Assembly: GCA_010027915.1 (NCBI GenBank)
Contig: RGUG01000093.1
Span: 1-5,550 of the forward strand
Direction: 5' to 3'
Source of the DNA: a bacterium
GTDB taxonomy: Bacteria > Margulisbacteria > Marinamargulisbacteria > SXXA01
Length of the DNA stretch: 5,550 bases
Shown here: positions 1-5,432 of the stretch, one piece after another
Position numbering within the stretch: the stretch's first letter is position 1
Layout: every line of letters begins with the position of its first letter
Position numbers and translations under genes: made by a program
The notes under the pieces: model-generated
Told to the model about the DNA's origin: nothing
Database searches by the model: none
Seen by the model: only the letters and a program-made list of their open reading frames with translations

Positions 1-899
1 GCCGCATCAACCGGCTTTCTTTTCTTTTTGGCCGCCTCTTGTTCAAAATACAACCCAATCAATGCCCGGGACACCGGCGTACTGGCCACCGTTGAAAACA
101 GCTGGGCTTCAATGGCCAACCCTTTTTTTAGGGTCGTACGCAGTCCCCGCTCGATGGCATCAATCGCCACCATGGGGGCCGGGTAATGACCTTTGGTGGC
201 CAGGGTCACTTGCCGACGGGCGGCCCAACAGGCAAGTGCCACCATCGGCCTTGGCTGCCATTTGGCCCGGCGTGGTGCCGGTGCTGACCCGGCCATCAAC
301 CGAGACACAAAGTGCCGGACCTCATCGTGGAAAAACGCCGCCGAACCCATCTGATCCGCCAATCCCATGCGACAAGCGGCCGCTGCATCCACCGGTTTAC
401 CGGATGTGATCATCTGCAAGGCTGGGCCCACCCCAATCAATCGTGGCAACCGTTGGGTGCCCCCAAATCCGGGAATAATGCCTAAATTGACCTCGGGCAA
501 TCCCAATTTGGTGTTGACATGATCAGAGACCACCCGATACCGACACGCCAAGGCCAATTCCAACCCCCCACCCAAGGCCACCCCATGAATGGCCGCCACC
601 GTGGCAACCGGCAGCCCTGCCAATTCATCGAGTATCGCTTGTCCGGATTGGGCAGCGGCCAAGGCTTCTTGTTCCCCCTGTATGGCCTGAATCTCGTGAA
701 TATTGGCCCCCGCGATGAATCCGTCGGCCCATGCACTGTTGATCACCACCACCTTGACATCCTGGCGGGATCGCAAAGCCTGAAGTTCGGTTCGTAATGC
801 CACCATGGTGGCCATCGACAAGGTCACCACTTTTTCGTCACAATGAAAGGTGACCCAGGCCACCCCTTGGTCAACGGTTACGGATACTGTTGTCCCCAT
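1..899 (-). CDS. fadJ: Fatty-acid oxidation complex alpha subunit (enoyl-CoA hydratase / 3-hydroxyacyl-CoA dehydrogenase), N-terminal part, cut by window edge
   Basis: Partial gene: 299 complete codons are open to the left edge, whereas the family is usually about 700 residues. What is visible is the crotonase (enoyl-CoA hydratase/isomerase) domain, which hydrates trans-2-enoyl-CoA. The oxyanion-hole segment is FIAGANIHEI (residues 61-70). GGGLELALAC carries the first catalytic Glu (E114) and GLPEVNLGIIPGFGGTQRLP the second (E136). The 22-residue gap between the two Glu matches FadJ and mitochondrial HADHA as I remember them. The segment near 283-300 (YFEQEAAKKKRKP) looks like the linker before the NAD-binding dehydrogenase domain, which would lie outside the window. 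Oddity: N66 replaces the Asp usual in the AGAD motif. Two tandem ATGs (900-902 and 897-899) are possible starts; I chose the inner one because GGAGG at 907-911 then sits 7 bases away rather than 4. The thiolase stop (899-901) overlaps it. The partner is the upstream thiolase; the enzyme is expected to be cytosolic. FadB versus FadJ is less certain than the family. Confidence 0.92.
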   Translation of the reverse strand, partial: MGTTVSVTVDQGVAWVTFHCDEKVVTLSMATMVALRTELQALRSRQDVKVVVINSAWADGFIAGANIHEIQAIQGEQEALAAAQSGQAILDELAGLPVATVAAIHGVALGGGLELALACRYRVVSDHVNTKLGLPEVNLGIIPGFGGTQRLPRLIGVGPALQMITSGKPVDAAAACRMGLADQMGSAAFFHDEVRHFVSRLMAGSAPAPRRAKWQPRPMVALACWAARRQVTLATKGHYPAPMVAIDAIERGLRTTLKKGLAIEAQLFSTVASTPVSRALIGLYFEQEAAKKKRKPVDA

Positions 900-2185
900 C
901 ATGCTACCTCCACAATCACCGACCCGCCTTGTCCGCCCCCCACACACAAAGTGGCCAACCCGCGCTGCAAGCCCCGACGTTTTAATTCATATAACAAGGT
1001 CATGATGATCCGTGCCCCCGATGTTCCCACTGGGTGGCCCAACGCAATGGCCCCCCCGTTGACATTCAATCGGGCTGGGTCAATGGCCCCCACCCGTGCC
1101 GATCGACCCAACTGCGTTTGTGCAAACTGATCCGAATCAAAGGCTACTATATTACCCAATACCTGAGCGGCGAACGCCTCATTTAATTCAATTAAGTCCA
1201 TATCCGTCATGCTTAACCCCGTCTGATCCAATACCCTGGCCGTGGCAAAAACGGGTCCCAATCCCATCCGAGAGGGGTCGAGCCCTGCATACGCAAACCC
1301 CCGAATATACCCCAAGATGGGCAACCCCCAGGCCGTGGCCTTGGCCGCATTCATGACCACCATGGCAGCCGCCCCGTCGGTAATGGGGCAGGCGTTTCCC
1401 ACCGTCACCGTTCCCGTCTTGCGATTAAAAAAGGGCGGTAAGGTTGACAATGCCGCCAGTGTTTGATTGGGACGGGGCCCCCAATCGGTGTCAATCCGCT
1501 TTGCCTGGGCGGGTGGAACCCATACGGGCATCGTTTCAGCCGCCAAATGACCCGCTTGAATGGCCGCACACGCTTTTTGATGGGATGCCAATGCATACTC
1601 ATCTTGCATGGCACGGGTGATGCCAAAGTCGCGGGACACCCACTCGGCCGTTTGACCCATCACCATCTCACTAATCGGATCGGTCAATCCTGCCATCAAG
1701 CCTACCACCGGCTTTAAAAACCGGGGCCTAAACGACCGAATGGCCCGCCATCGTTGTCCCAGGGTTTTGGCTTTGAATAGCTGCTCAAACAATGCCGTCA
1801 TCTCTTTGCCATACATCAAGGGAATGTTGGACATCGATTCGGTCCCACCCGCCACCACCACATCGGCCATGCCACAGACAATGCTGGTCATGGCACTGGT
1901 GACGGCTTCCATACCCGACGCACAATTGCGATGTACCGTCATGGCCGGAATGGATTGGGGCAACCCTGCCCTCAAGGCTGACACCCGTGCAATATTGGCC
2001 GCATGGGCGGGTTGGGACACATTGCCCATGATAACCGACTCAATGGCATGAGGGGACACCCCGGCACGGTATACCGCCTCTTGAATCACCAAGGCACCCA
2101 ACACATCCGCCCCCATGCCAGCCAACTCATTTCCAGCTTTCACAAAGGGGGTTCTCACGGCCCCCACAATGGCCACTCGTTCCAT
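899..2185 (-). CDS. fadI: Acetyl-CoA C-acyltransferase (3-ketoacyl-CoA thiolase), FadI/HADHB type
   Basis: A complete 428-residue thiolase, which performs the last step of beta-oxidation: cleavage of 3-ketoacyl-CoA by CoA to acetyl-CoA and a shortened acyl-CoA. The N-terminus RVAIVGAVRTPFVK is typical. The nucleophilic Cys is C88 in HRNCASGMEA. The NEAFA motif is at 335-339, the His of GHPVG at H384, and the second catalytic Cys at C414 in CVGGGQGG, so all active-site residues are present. Length and the basic insert after SNIPLMYGKEM (KAKTLGQRW, roughly residues 137-145) resemble FadI and mitochondrial HADHB rather than the shorter FadA (about 390 residues) or a biosynthetic acetoacetyl-CoA thiolase. 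The start is supported by AGGAG (2192-2196), 6 bases upstream and lying inside the end of the synthetase gene. Only 3 bp separate it from that gene. Its stop overlaps the fadJ start by one base, which suggests translational coupling of the two complex subunits. Expected to be cytosolic. Confidence 0.95.
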   Translation of the reverse strand: MERVAIVGAVRTPFVKAGNELAGMGADVLGALVIQEAVYRAGVSPHAIESVIMGNVSQPAHAANIARVSALRAGLPQSIPAMTVHRNCASGMEAVTSAMTSIVCGMADVVVAGGTESMSNIPLMYGKEMTALFEQLFKAKTLGQRWRAIRSFRPRFLKPVVGLMAGLTDPISEMVMGQTAEWVSRDFGITRAMQDEYALASHQKACAAIQAGHLAAETMPVWVPPAQAKRIDTDWGPRPNQTLAALSTLPPFFNRKTGTVTVGNACPITDGAAAMVVMNAAKATAWGLPILGYIRGFAYAGLDPSRMGLGPVFATARVLDQTGLSMTDMDLIELNEAFAAQVLGNIVAFDSDQFAQTQLGRSARVGAIDPARLNVNGGAIALGHPVGTSGARIIMTLLYELKRRGLQRGLATLCVGGGQGGSVIVEVA

Positions 2186-2188
2186 GGG

Positions 2189-3946
2189 TTACTCCTTATA
2201 TAATCCGTCGATGACAGATGCCCAACGGGCCTGAATCACTTTGCGCCGCAATTTTAACGATGGGGTCAATTCCCCCGATTCCACCGTCCATTCGGTGGGA
2301 AGCACCGCCATGCGTTTGACTTGTTGAAACCGGGCAAATTGTTGGTTCACCTCGTTGACAGCTGCTTGTAATACTGCCGACACTTCGGCCGGGGCCAGTG
2401 GTGTATCCCCCTGCCCATTGGCGGCTTGGATCCGCTCTAAATGGGGTACCAGCAAGGCCGTCAGAAAACTGTGCCCATCCCCTATTACCATGGATTGGGC
2501 AATAAACTTGTGCTGGTTTAAATGGCGTTCAATCCATTGGGGGGGTATTTTTTTTCCGTTGGATAGCACAATCATGTCTTTTTTTCGATCCACAATGTGA
2601 ATGTAGCCATCCGAATCAATGTGGGCGATATCCCCCGTATGAAAAAACCCCTCTGCGTCGATGGCCGCTGCAGTGGCATCCGGCTGTTGCCAATACCCTT
2701 TAAACACACTCCCCCCTTTAACCAATAATTCCCCATCATCGGCCAATCGAATATCCAGCCCGCTCATGGCTTTGCCCACGGTACCCAAGCGATTGGCCTG
2801 TGGCCGGTTACACGCAATCACGGGTGATGTTTCGGTTAACCCATACCCCTCAATGATGGGCAGCCCAATGGCCCCAAAGAACCGGGAAATATGGGGATTT
2901 AATGGGGCACCCCCTGACACAAAAAACCGCAATCGGTTGCCTGTACGTCGACGAATGGGCAGAAAAAACAGCCGGTCGACCCATGCCATAACACACCGTT
3001 GCCACCATGTCAATCGGTGATCCAATCGCTGGTAGCCCCACCGAAGGGCCCCATTAAACAGTCGGCGTTTGAGACCCGTTAATTGCTGATCAACCTTGTC
3101 ATGAATTTTTTCATACAATCGAGGGACACTGACCAATACGGTGGGGTTTACCTCCATCATATTGGCCGCAACGGTGTCGATGGATTCTGCATAATAAATC
3201 GTCCCTCCCCCATTTAGCACACAATAATACCCTGCAGTGCGTTCAAATACATGGCTCAAAGGCAAAAAAGACAACACGACATCCTCGGCTGAGATGGGAA
3301 TGGCCAATGAAATATCTTGGATATTGCTTAAAAAGTTGCCATGGGTCAACATCACCCCCTTGGGCTCACCCGTGGTACCGGATGTGTACACAATACTGGC
3401 CAATTGATCCGACGAAATGGACTCGATGGCCGTGAGCAAGGCATCATATGCGGCGGGGGTACTGTTTTTTCCTTTGGCCATCACATCGTCCCAGTTTAAA
3501 AGGGACACCCCTTGGGGGGCTGACGCCCGTTCGATACTGACCACCTGTCGAAGATGCGGCAATGACGCCATCATCGATGCGATCATCTCCACGTGTGCTT
3601 GGGTTTCGACCACCACCATCGTGGCCTGACAATCGGTTAAAATGTGGGCTATTTCAGTGGGGGACAAGGTCAGATAGATCGGTACCACCACCGCTTGTGC
3701 TGATAAAATGGCAAAATCGACCACCACCCATTCGGGTCGGTTTCCCGATAATAATGCCACCCTATCGCCCGGCATGACCCCCCAGTCAGATAAGCCAAGT
3801 GAGAGCCATTTAATGTGCTCAAAACAGTCTTGATAAGTCATGGGGGTGTAAATACCTTGTTTTTTGGCCCACAACGCCTGGTGATTGGGACGTTCATTCA
3901 GGTTTTTTAAAATCAAATGGACCAAATTAGTAGTGGATTCAGACAT
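2189..3946 (-). CDS. Long-chain fatty acid-CoA ligase (AMP-forming acyl-CoA synthetase, FAA1/FadD15 type)
   Basis: A complete 585-residue member of the ANL adenylating superfamily. It activates free fatty acids with ATP and CoA to acyl-CoA and would feed the two downstream beta-oxidation genes. Motifs in order: the ATP-binding loop YTSGTTGEPKGVM (187-199), LPLSHVFER (228-236, typical of the COG1022 long-chain branch), SGGAPLN (344-350), GYGLTETSP (367-375), the adenylate-binding TGD (437-439), the hinge DRKKDMIVLSNGKKI (453-467), and the C-terminal catalytic-lysine motif LTPSLKLRRK (560-569, Lys at 564). LFFLP near 326-330 is hydrophobic, but I see no convincing membrane segment. The frame is open to an ATG 45 bases further upstream. 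I chose 3946 because AAGGAGG (3951-3957) lies directly before it and the extra residues look non-coding and would run into the regulatory palindrome. It is the first gene of the operon in this window. It contains A8 and C7 runs near 2539-2555 but the frame is intact. E. coli fadD is a more distant branch, so no symbol is given. Confidence 0.94.
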   Translation of the reverse strand: MSESTTNLVHLILKNLNERPNHQALWAKKQGIYTPMTYQDCFEHIKWLSLGLSDWGVMPGDRVALLSGNRPEWVVVDFAILSAQAVVVPIYLTLSPTEIAHILTDCQATMVVVETQAHVEMIASMMASLPHLRQVVSIERASAPQGVSLLNWDDVMAKGKNSTPAAYDALLTAIESISSDQLASIVYTSGTTGEPKGVMLTHGNFLSNIQDISLAIPISAEDVVLSFLPLSHVFERTAGYYCVLNGGGTIYYAESIDTVAANMMEVNPTVLVSVPRLYEKIHDKVDQQLTGLKRRLFNGALRWGYQRLDHRLTWWQRCVMAWVDRLFFLPIRRRTGNRLRFFVSGGAPLNPHISRFFGAIGLPIIEGYGLTETSPVIACNRPQANRLGTVGKAMSGLDIRLADDGELLVKGGSVFKGYWQQPDATAAAIDAEGFFHTGDIAHIDSDGYIHIVDRKKDMIVLSNGKKIPPQWIERHLNQHKFIAQSMVIGDGHSFLTALLVPHLERIQAANGQGDTPLAPAEVSAVLQAAVNEVNQQFARFQQVKRMAVLPTEWTVESGELTPSLKLRRKVIQARWASVIDGLYKE

Positions 3947-3950
3947 ACTG

Positions 3951-3957
3951 CCTCCTT
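3951..3957 (-). promoter_or_regulatory. Strong ribosome binding site that fixes the acyl-CoA synthetase start
   Basis: Read on the minus strand this is AAGGAGG, a near-perfect anti-16S complement, four bases before the ATG at 3944-3946. It is the reason for preferring that start over the in-frame ATG at 3991. Confidence 0.8.
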
Positions 3958-3976
3958 GAACCGTGACATACCATCC

Positions 3977-3989
3977 GTCACATTGTGAC
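3977..3989. promoter_or_regulatory. Perfect 13-bp palindrome, candidate operator of the fad operon
   Basis: GTCACATTGTGAC is two 6-bp arms around a single base. A further GTGACA half-site lies at 3963-3968, so three copies of the half-site occur within 28 bases. It sits 31 to 43 bases upstream of the synthetase ATG and downstream of the candidate -10 box, a position suited to a repressor. Fatty-acid oxidation operons are commonly controlled by dimeric acyl-CoA-sensing repressors (TetR- or GntR-type FadR, PsrA). I do not recognise this sequence as the site of any named one. No regulator gene is in the window. Confidence 0.5.
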
Positions 3990-4017
3990 ACACCGAGGGG
4001 AAATCGTTTGACAGCAT

Positions 4018-4046
4018 ATCATACTTCTTCCCCATTCACCTGTTGG
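4018..4046 (-). promoter_or_regulatory. Candidate sigma70-type promoter for the fad operon
   Basis: On the minus strand TATGAT (4018-4023) matches five of six bases of the -10 consensus. The hexamer 17 bases upstream is CCAACA (4041-4046), which matches the -35 consensus at only three positions. Transcription would begin near 4011, giving a leader of about 65 bases that contains the palindrome at 3977-3989. The -10 is reasonable and the -35 weak, so the promoter may be activator-dependent or lie elsewhere. Confidence 0.35.
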
Positions 4047-4196
4047 GTTAAACCAGCCCCACTCCGTACTGGGTTTCGCCATGGGGGGGAGGGTGCCGTT
4101 GTCCATGAATGGTGTGGGATTACGGTTGTGCCTTTGAAATCCCAACTAGGCAATACGGTCGGTGGCCCTTATCAGGATATGGTGATAGGGTTTTTG

Positions 4197-5237
4197 ATGA
4201 TGTGCCATATTCCGTCCATTGTATTACCACCCTCTCATTATAAGGTTTCGTTGACGCCATCGTCGAAATCCCGTCGTGTTCGCCTTCAACACGTGGTGGG
4301 TGAAGGCAGCTTTGGGACCGTCTACCAAGCCATTCCCGTGGGATTGGCTTATTTATGCCCGTGCTTACCCACCCAACGCCTCCCCTACGCCATTAAATTA
4401 TCTGCCAGTCAAGCACTTTTGCACCGTGAACAGCGCCATTTATTACGCCTTCACGATATCGACCCTTCGGGTCGATATCACACGCGATTATTGGGCCTAT
4501 GTCATCTTCATACCCAATGGGTGGGGCTGGTATTCCCGTTGGCCAGTACCAATTTGGACGTGGTAATCCGTCACCAAACCCTTTCCCCTGACACCATTGC
4601 CACCATGCTGGATCATGTGTACAACGCTTTATCGTTTATTCATTCGAATGAGTTGGCCCACGGGGATGTCAAAGCGGATAATGTGTTGGTTTTCAACCAT
4701 CAAAGGGCCCTGTTATCTGACTGGGAGGGGATGGTGAATTTGAGGCATCCCCAACCCACCACGTGTACTTATTTGCCTCCCAACGTCCATCGCCATCGAT
4801 CGTTACTGTATCAACGAGACACGTGGCCCTTTGTGGATCGTTTTTCATGGCTCTTGATGGTCTCGGGTCTCCCCACCGAACCGTTGTCCTGTTTTCATTC
4901 TGACACCAACCAGCATGACGCCGCTCGACACACCATCTTATCCCTCCTTCGAGACACCATCTTATCTCCCCGATACCCCTACCCTTCGATTCGTCCCTTG
5001 TGTCACCCCATTCTTCAGGCTGCCACCCCCATGCCCCCAACGGTCACCCGCCGCTTGGGACGTGACCCGAGACCCATCACACTGCCCAATGCGCTGTGCC
5101 CATCAGAAAATCCCGTGCATCACCTACCCATTACCATCCCCGAAACCCCGTCATTGATCACGGAATCCGTGCGGTTTTTTCACCAAGTGTTGACTTGGTT
5201 ACCCCCCTTTTTTGATCCCAACTCCCTTGACCACTGA
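4197..5237 (+). CDS. Eukaryotic-like protein kinase domain protein, divergent
   Basis: A predicted 346-residue protein kinase fold. Numbered from the ATG at 4197: the glycine-rich loop GEGSFGTVYQA is at 35-45, the ATP-anchoring Lys is K67 in YAIKL, and a likely helix-C Glu is E78 (HREQRHL). The catalytic loop is HGDVKADNVLV (155-165), with Asp157, Lys159 and Asn162 all present. The metal-binding Asp is D175 in SDWEG, and a helix-F Asp is near 214 in DRFSWLLMVSG. All phosphotransfer residues are there, so I expect activity. Oddities are HGD for HRD, DWE for DFG and no clear APE motif (YLPPN at 192-196 may be its remnant). The last 125 residues hold about 21 Pro and 8 His. HGD with Lys recalls the VRK/CK1-like and some viral kinases; substrates cannot be read. 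I see no signal peptide or membrane segment. AGGG at 4187-4190 lies 6 bases before this start; ATG 4200, ATG 4179 and even 3963 are in frame, so the start is uncertain. Base use differs sharply from the fad genes. Confidence 0.82.
   Translation: MMCHIPSIVLPPSHYKVSLTPSSKSRRVRLQHVVGEGSFGTVYQAIPVGLAYLCPCLPTQRLPYAIKLSASQALLHREQRHLLRLHDIDPSGRYHTRLLGLCHLHTQWVGLVFPLASTNLDVVIRHQTLSPDTIATMLDHVYNALSFIHSNELAHGDVKADNVLVFNHQRALLSDWEGMVNLRHPQPTTCTYLPPNVHRHRSLLYQRDTWPFVDRFSWLLMVSGLPTEPLSCFHSDTNQHDAARHTILSLLRDTILSPRYPYPSIRPLCHPILQAATPMPPTVTRRLGRDPRPITLPNALCPSENPVHHLPITIPETPSLITESVRFFHQVLTWLPPFFDPNSLDH
4455..4479 (+). repeat. Perfect 11-bp inverted repeat (3-base loop) inside the kinase gene
   Basis: GATATCGACCC (4455-4465), then TTC, then its exact reverse complement GGGTCGATATC (4469-4479). 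It encodes the stretch DIDPSGRYH between helix C and strand 4 of the kinase. It would form a stable hairpin in mRNA or single-stranded DNA. No T-run follows, so it is not an ordinary terminator. Confidence 0.85.
4925..4966 (+). repeat. In-frame direct repeat in the kinase tail
   Basis: An 18-base unit TCGACACACCATCTTATC (4925-4942) recurs at 4949-4966 with one substitution. The period is 24 bases, exactly eight codons. The protein shows it as RHTILSLL followed by RDTILSPR. It looks like a recent tandem duplication that kept the frame. Confidence 0.85.
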
Positions 5238-5308
5238 TACTTATCCGGCACCAGTGTAATCCCCCACCCGTTTGGTATCCACTTCTTTGAGCCTCCTTGG
5301 GGGCTACT

Positions 5309-5338
5309 GTTACCCCCCCCCTTGCGATGTGGGGTGAC
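5309..5338 (+). repeat. Hairpin containing a C9 tract downstream of the kinase
   Basis: GTTACCCC (5309-5316) can pair with GGGGTGAC (5331-5338), with one G-U pair and a 14-base loop. The nine-C run at 5313-5321 spans stem and loop, so the stem can slide. It could protect the kinase mRNA end or act as a non-canonical terminator; no T-run follows. Confidence 0.45.
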
Positions 5339-5348
5339 TTCCTATCAT
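5322..5348 (+). promoter_or_regulatory. Possible weak promoter for the right-edge gene
   Basis: TATCAT (5343-5348) matches five of six -10 bases. TTGCGA (5322-5327) matches four of six -35 bases, but the spacing is a short 15 bases. Transcription would begin near 5355, placing both leader hairpins inside the mRNA. Confidence 0.25.
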
Positions 5349-5359
5349 AAACCATCATT

Positions 5360-5378
5360 GCAACTTTTTTTTTGTTGC
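5360..5378 (+). repeat. Short hairpin with a T9 loop
   Basis: GCAAC (5360-5364), nine T (5365-5373), GTTGC (5374-5378). The arms are exact inverted repeats. The right arm is also part of the longer hairpin that follows, so the two structures exclude each other. Confidence 0.6.
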
Positions 5379-5421
5379 GTCGATAAGCATTCAACGATTG
5401 ACATCGACACAACAAACAAAA
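5366..5421 (+). promoter_or_regulatory. Long imperfect hairpin in the leader of the right-edge gene
   Basis: Bases 5366-5384 pair with 5403-5421 at 17 of 19 positions. Mismatches are 5370/5417 and 5378/5409; the inner core is TGTTGCGTCGAT against ATCGACACAACA. The 18-base loop holds a smaller TCAA/TTGA stem (5391-5401). The right foot ends two bases before the Shine-Dalgarno GGAG (5423-5426), so folding could influence translation of the gene at 5433. Confidence 0.6.
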
Positions 5422-5422
5422 T

Positions 5423-5426
5423 GGAG
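5423..5426 (+). promoter_or_regulatory. Ribosome binding site deciding the right-edge start
   Basis: GGAG lies 6 bases before the ATG at 5433. The in-frame ATG at 5421 has only A/C-rich sequence ahead of it and overlaps this site, so 5433 is preferred. Confidence 0.6.
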
Positions 5427-5432
5427 ACCCCT

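Larger units (their letters stand above)
3947..4196. promoter_or_regulatory. Divergent intergenic region between the fad operon and the kinase gene
   Basis: About 250 bases separate the two divergent starts. The left third holds the synthetase Shine-Dalgarno (3951-3957), a cluster of GTGAC/GTCAC elements and a candidate minus-strand -10 box. The remainder has a small palindrome GGTTAAACC (4046-4054), a G7 tract (4083-4089) and no recognisable gene on the minus strand. The kinase frame happens to be open through this whole stretch, but its translation lacks domain-like features. I found no convincing plus-strand promoter for the kinase. Confidence 0.6.
5238..5432 (+). other. Structured non-coding region between the kinase and the next gene
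   Basis: 195 bases without a supported gene. From left to right: a weak hairpin AGCCT/GGGCT (5290-5305), a C9 tract (5313-5321) within a GTTACCCC/GGGGTGAC stem, a possible promoter, a T9 tract (5365-5373) inside a short hairpin, and a long imperfect hairpin ending next to the Shine-Dalgarno of the following gene. No classical intrinsic terminator (GC stem plus T-run) for the kinase is evident. A minus-strand frame here (5345-5542) includes a hydrophobic stretch but is antisense to the better-supported plus-strand start. Confidence 0.6.

Noticed and set aside
62..1466. Several plus-strand open frames of 66 to 115 codons opposite the fad genes
   Set aside because: They are antisense shadows of clearly conserved enzymes, with low-complexity Pro/His/Arg-rich translations and no domain features.
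2539..2555. Frameshift in the acyl-CoA synthetase at adjacent G7 and T8 runs
   Set aside because: The protein reads through SNGKKIPPQWIE in the right register, with the conserved motifs on both sides intact.
3977..3989. CRP/FNR-type binding site
   Set aside because: CRP sites read TGTGA-N6-TCACA. Here the half-sites are in the opposite order (TCACA then TGTGA) with a two-base gap, so the geometry is wrong.
4008..4013. Perfect TTGACA as a kinase -35 box
   Set aside because: No -10-like hexamer occurs 16 to 18 bases downstream (the sequence there is CCCATT-like).
3963..4196. Kinase starting at the far-upstream ATG (3963), giving 424 residues
   Set aside because: The extra 78 residues show no domain or signal features, no good Shine-Dalgarno precedes the ATG, and the stretch overlaps the divergent regulatory region. 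An ATG near 4197 lies closer to the kinase domain and has AGGG ahead of it.
4693..5040. Minus-strand frame of 115 codons opposite the kinase
   Set aside because: It is a Trp/Gly-rich translation typical of the reverse complement of C-rich coding DNA, and the kinase motifs on the plus strand explain the region.
5398..5403. Perfect TTGACA as the -35 box of the right-edge gene
   Set aside because: Seventeen bases downstream falls on ATGGAG at the ribosome binding site, with no -10 box, and a transcript from there would start inside the gene.
5379..5408. Shared GTCGAT/ATCGAC hexamer between the kinase hairpin and the leader hairpin as a common regulatory motif
   Set aside because: The same hexamer occurs several times inside the fad genes (for example near 2207, 2656 and 3175), so sharing it is not informative.
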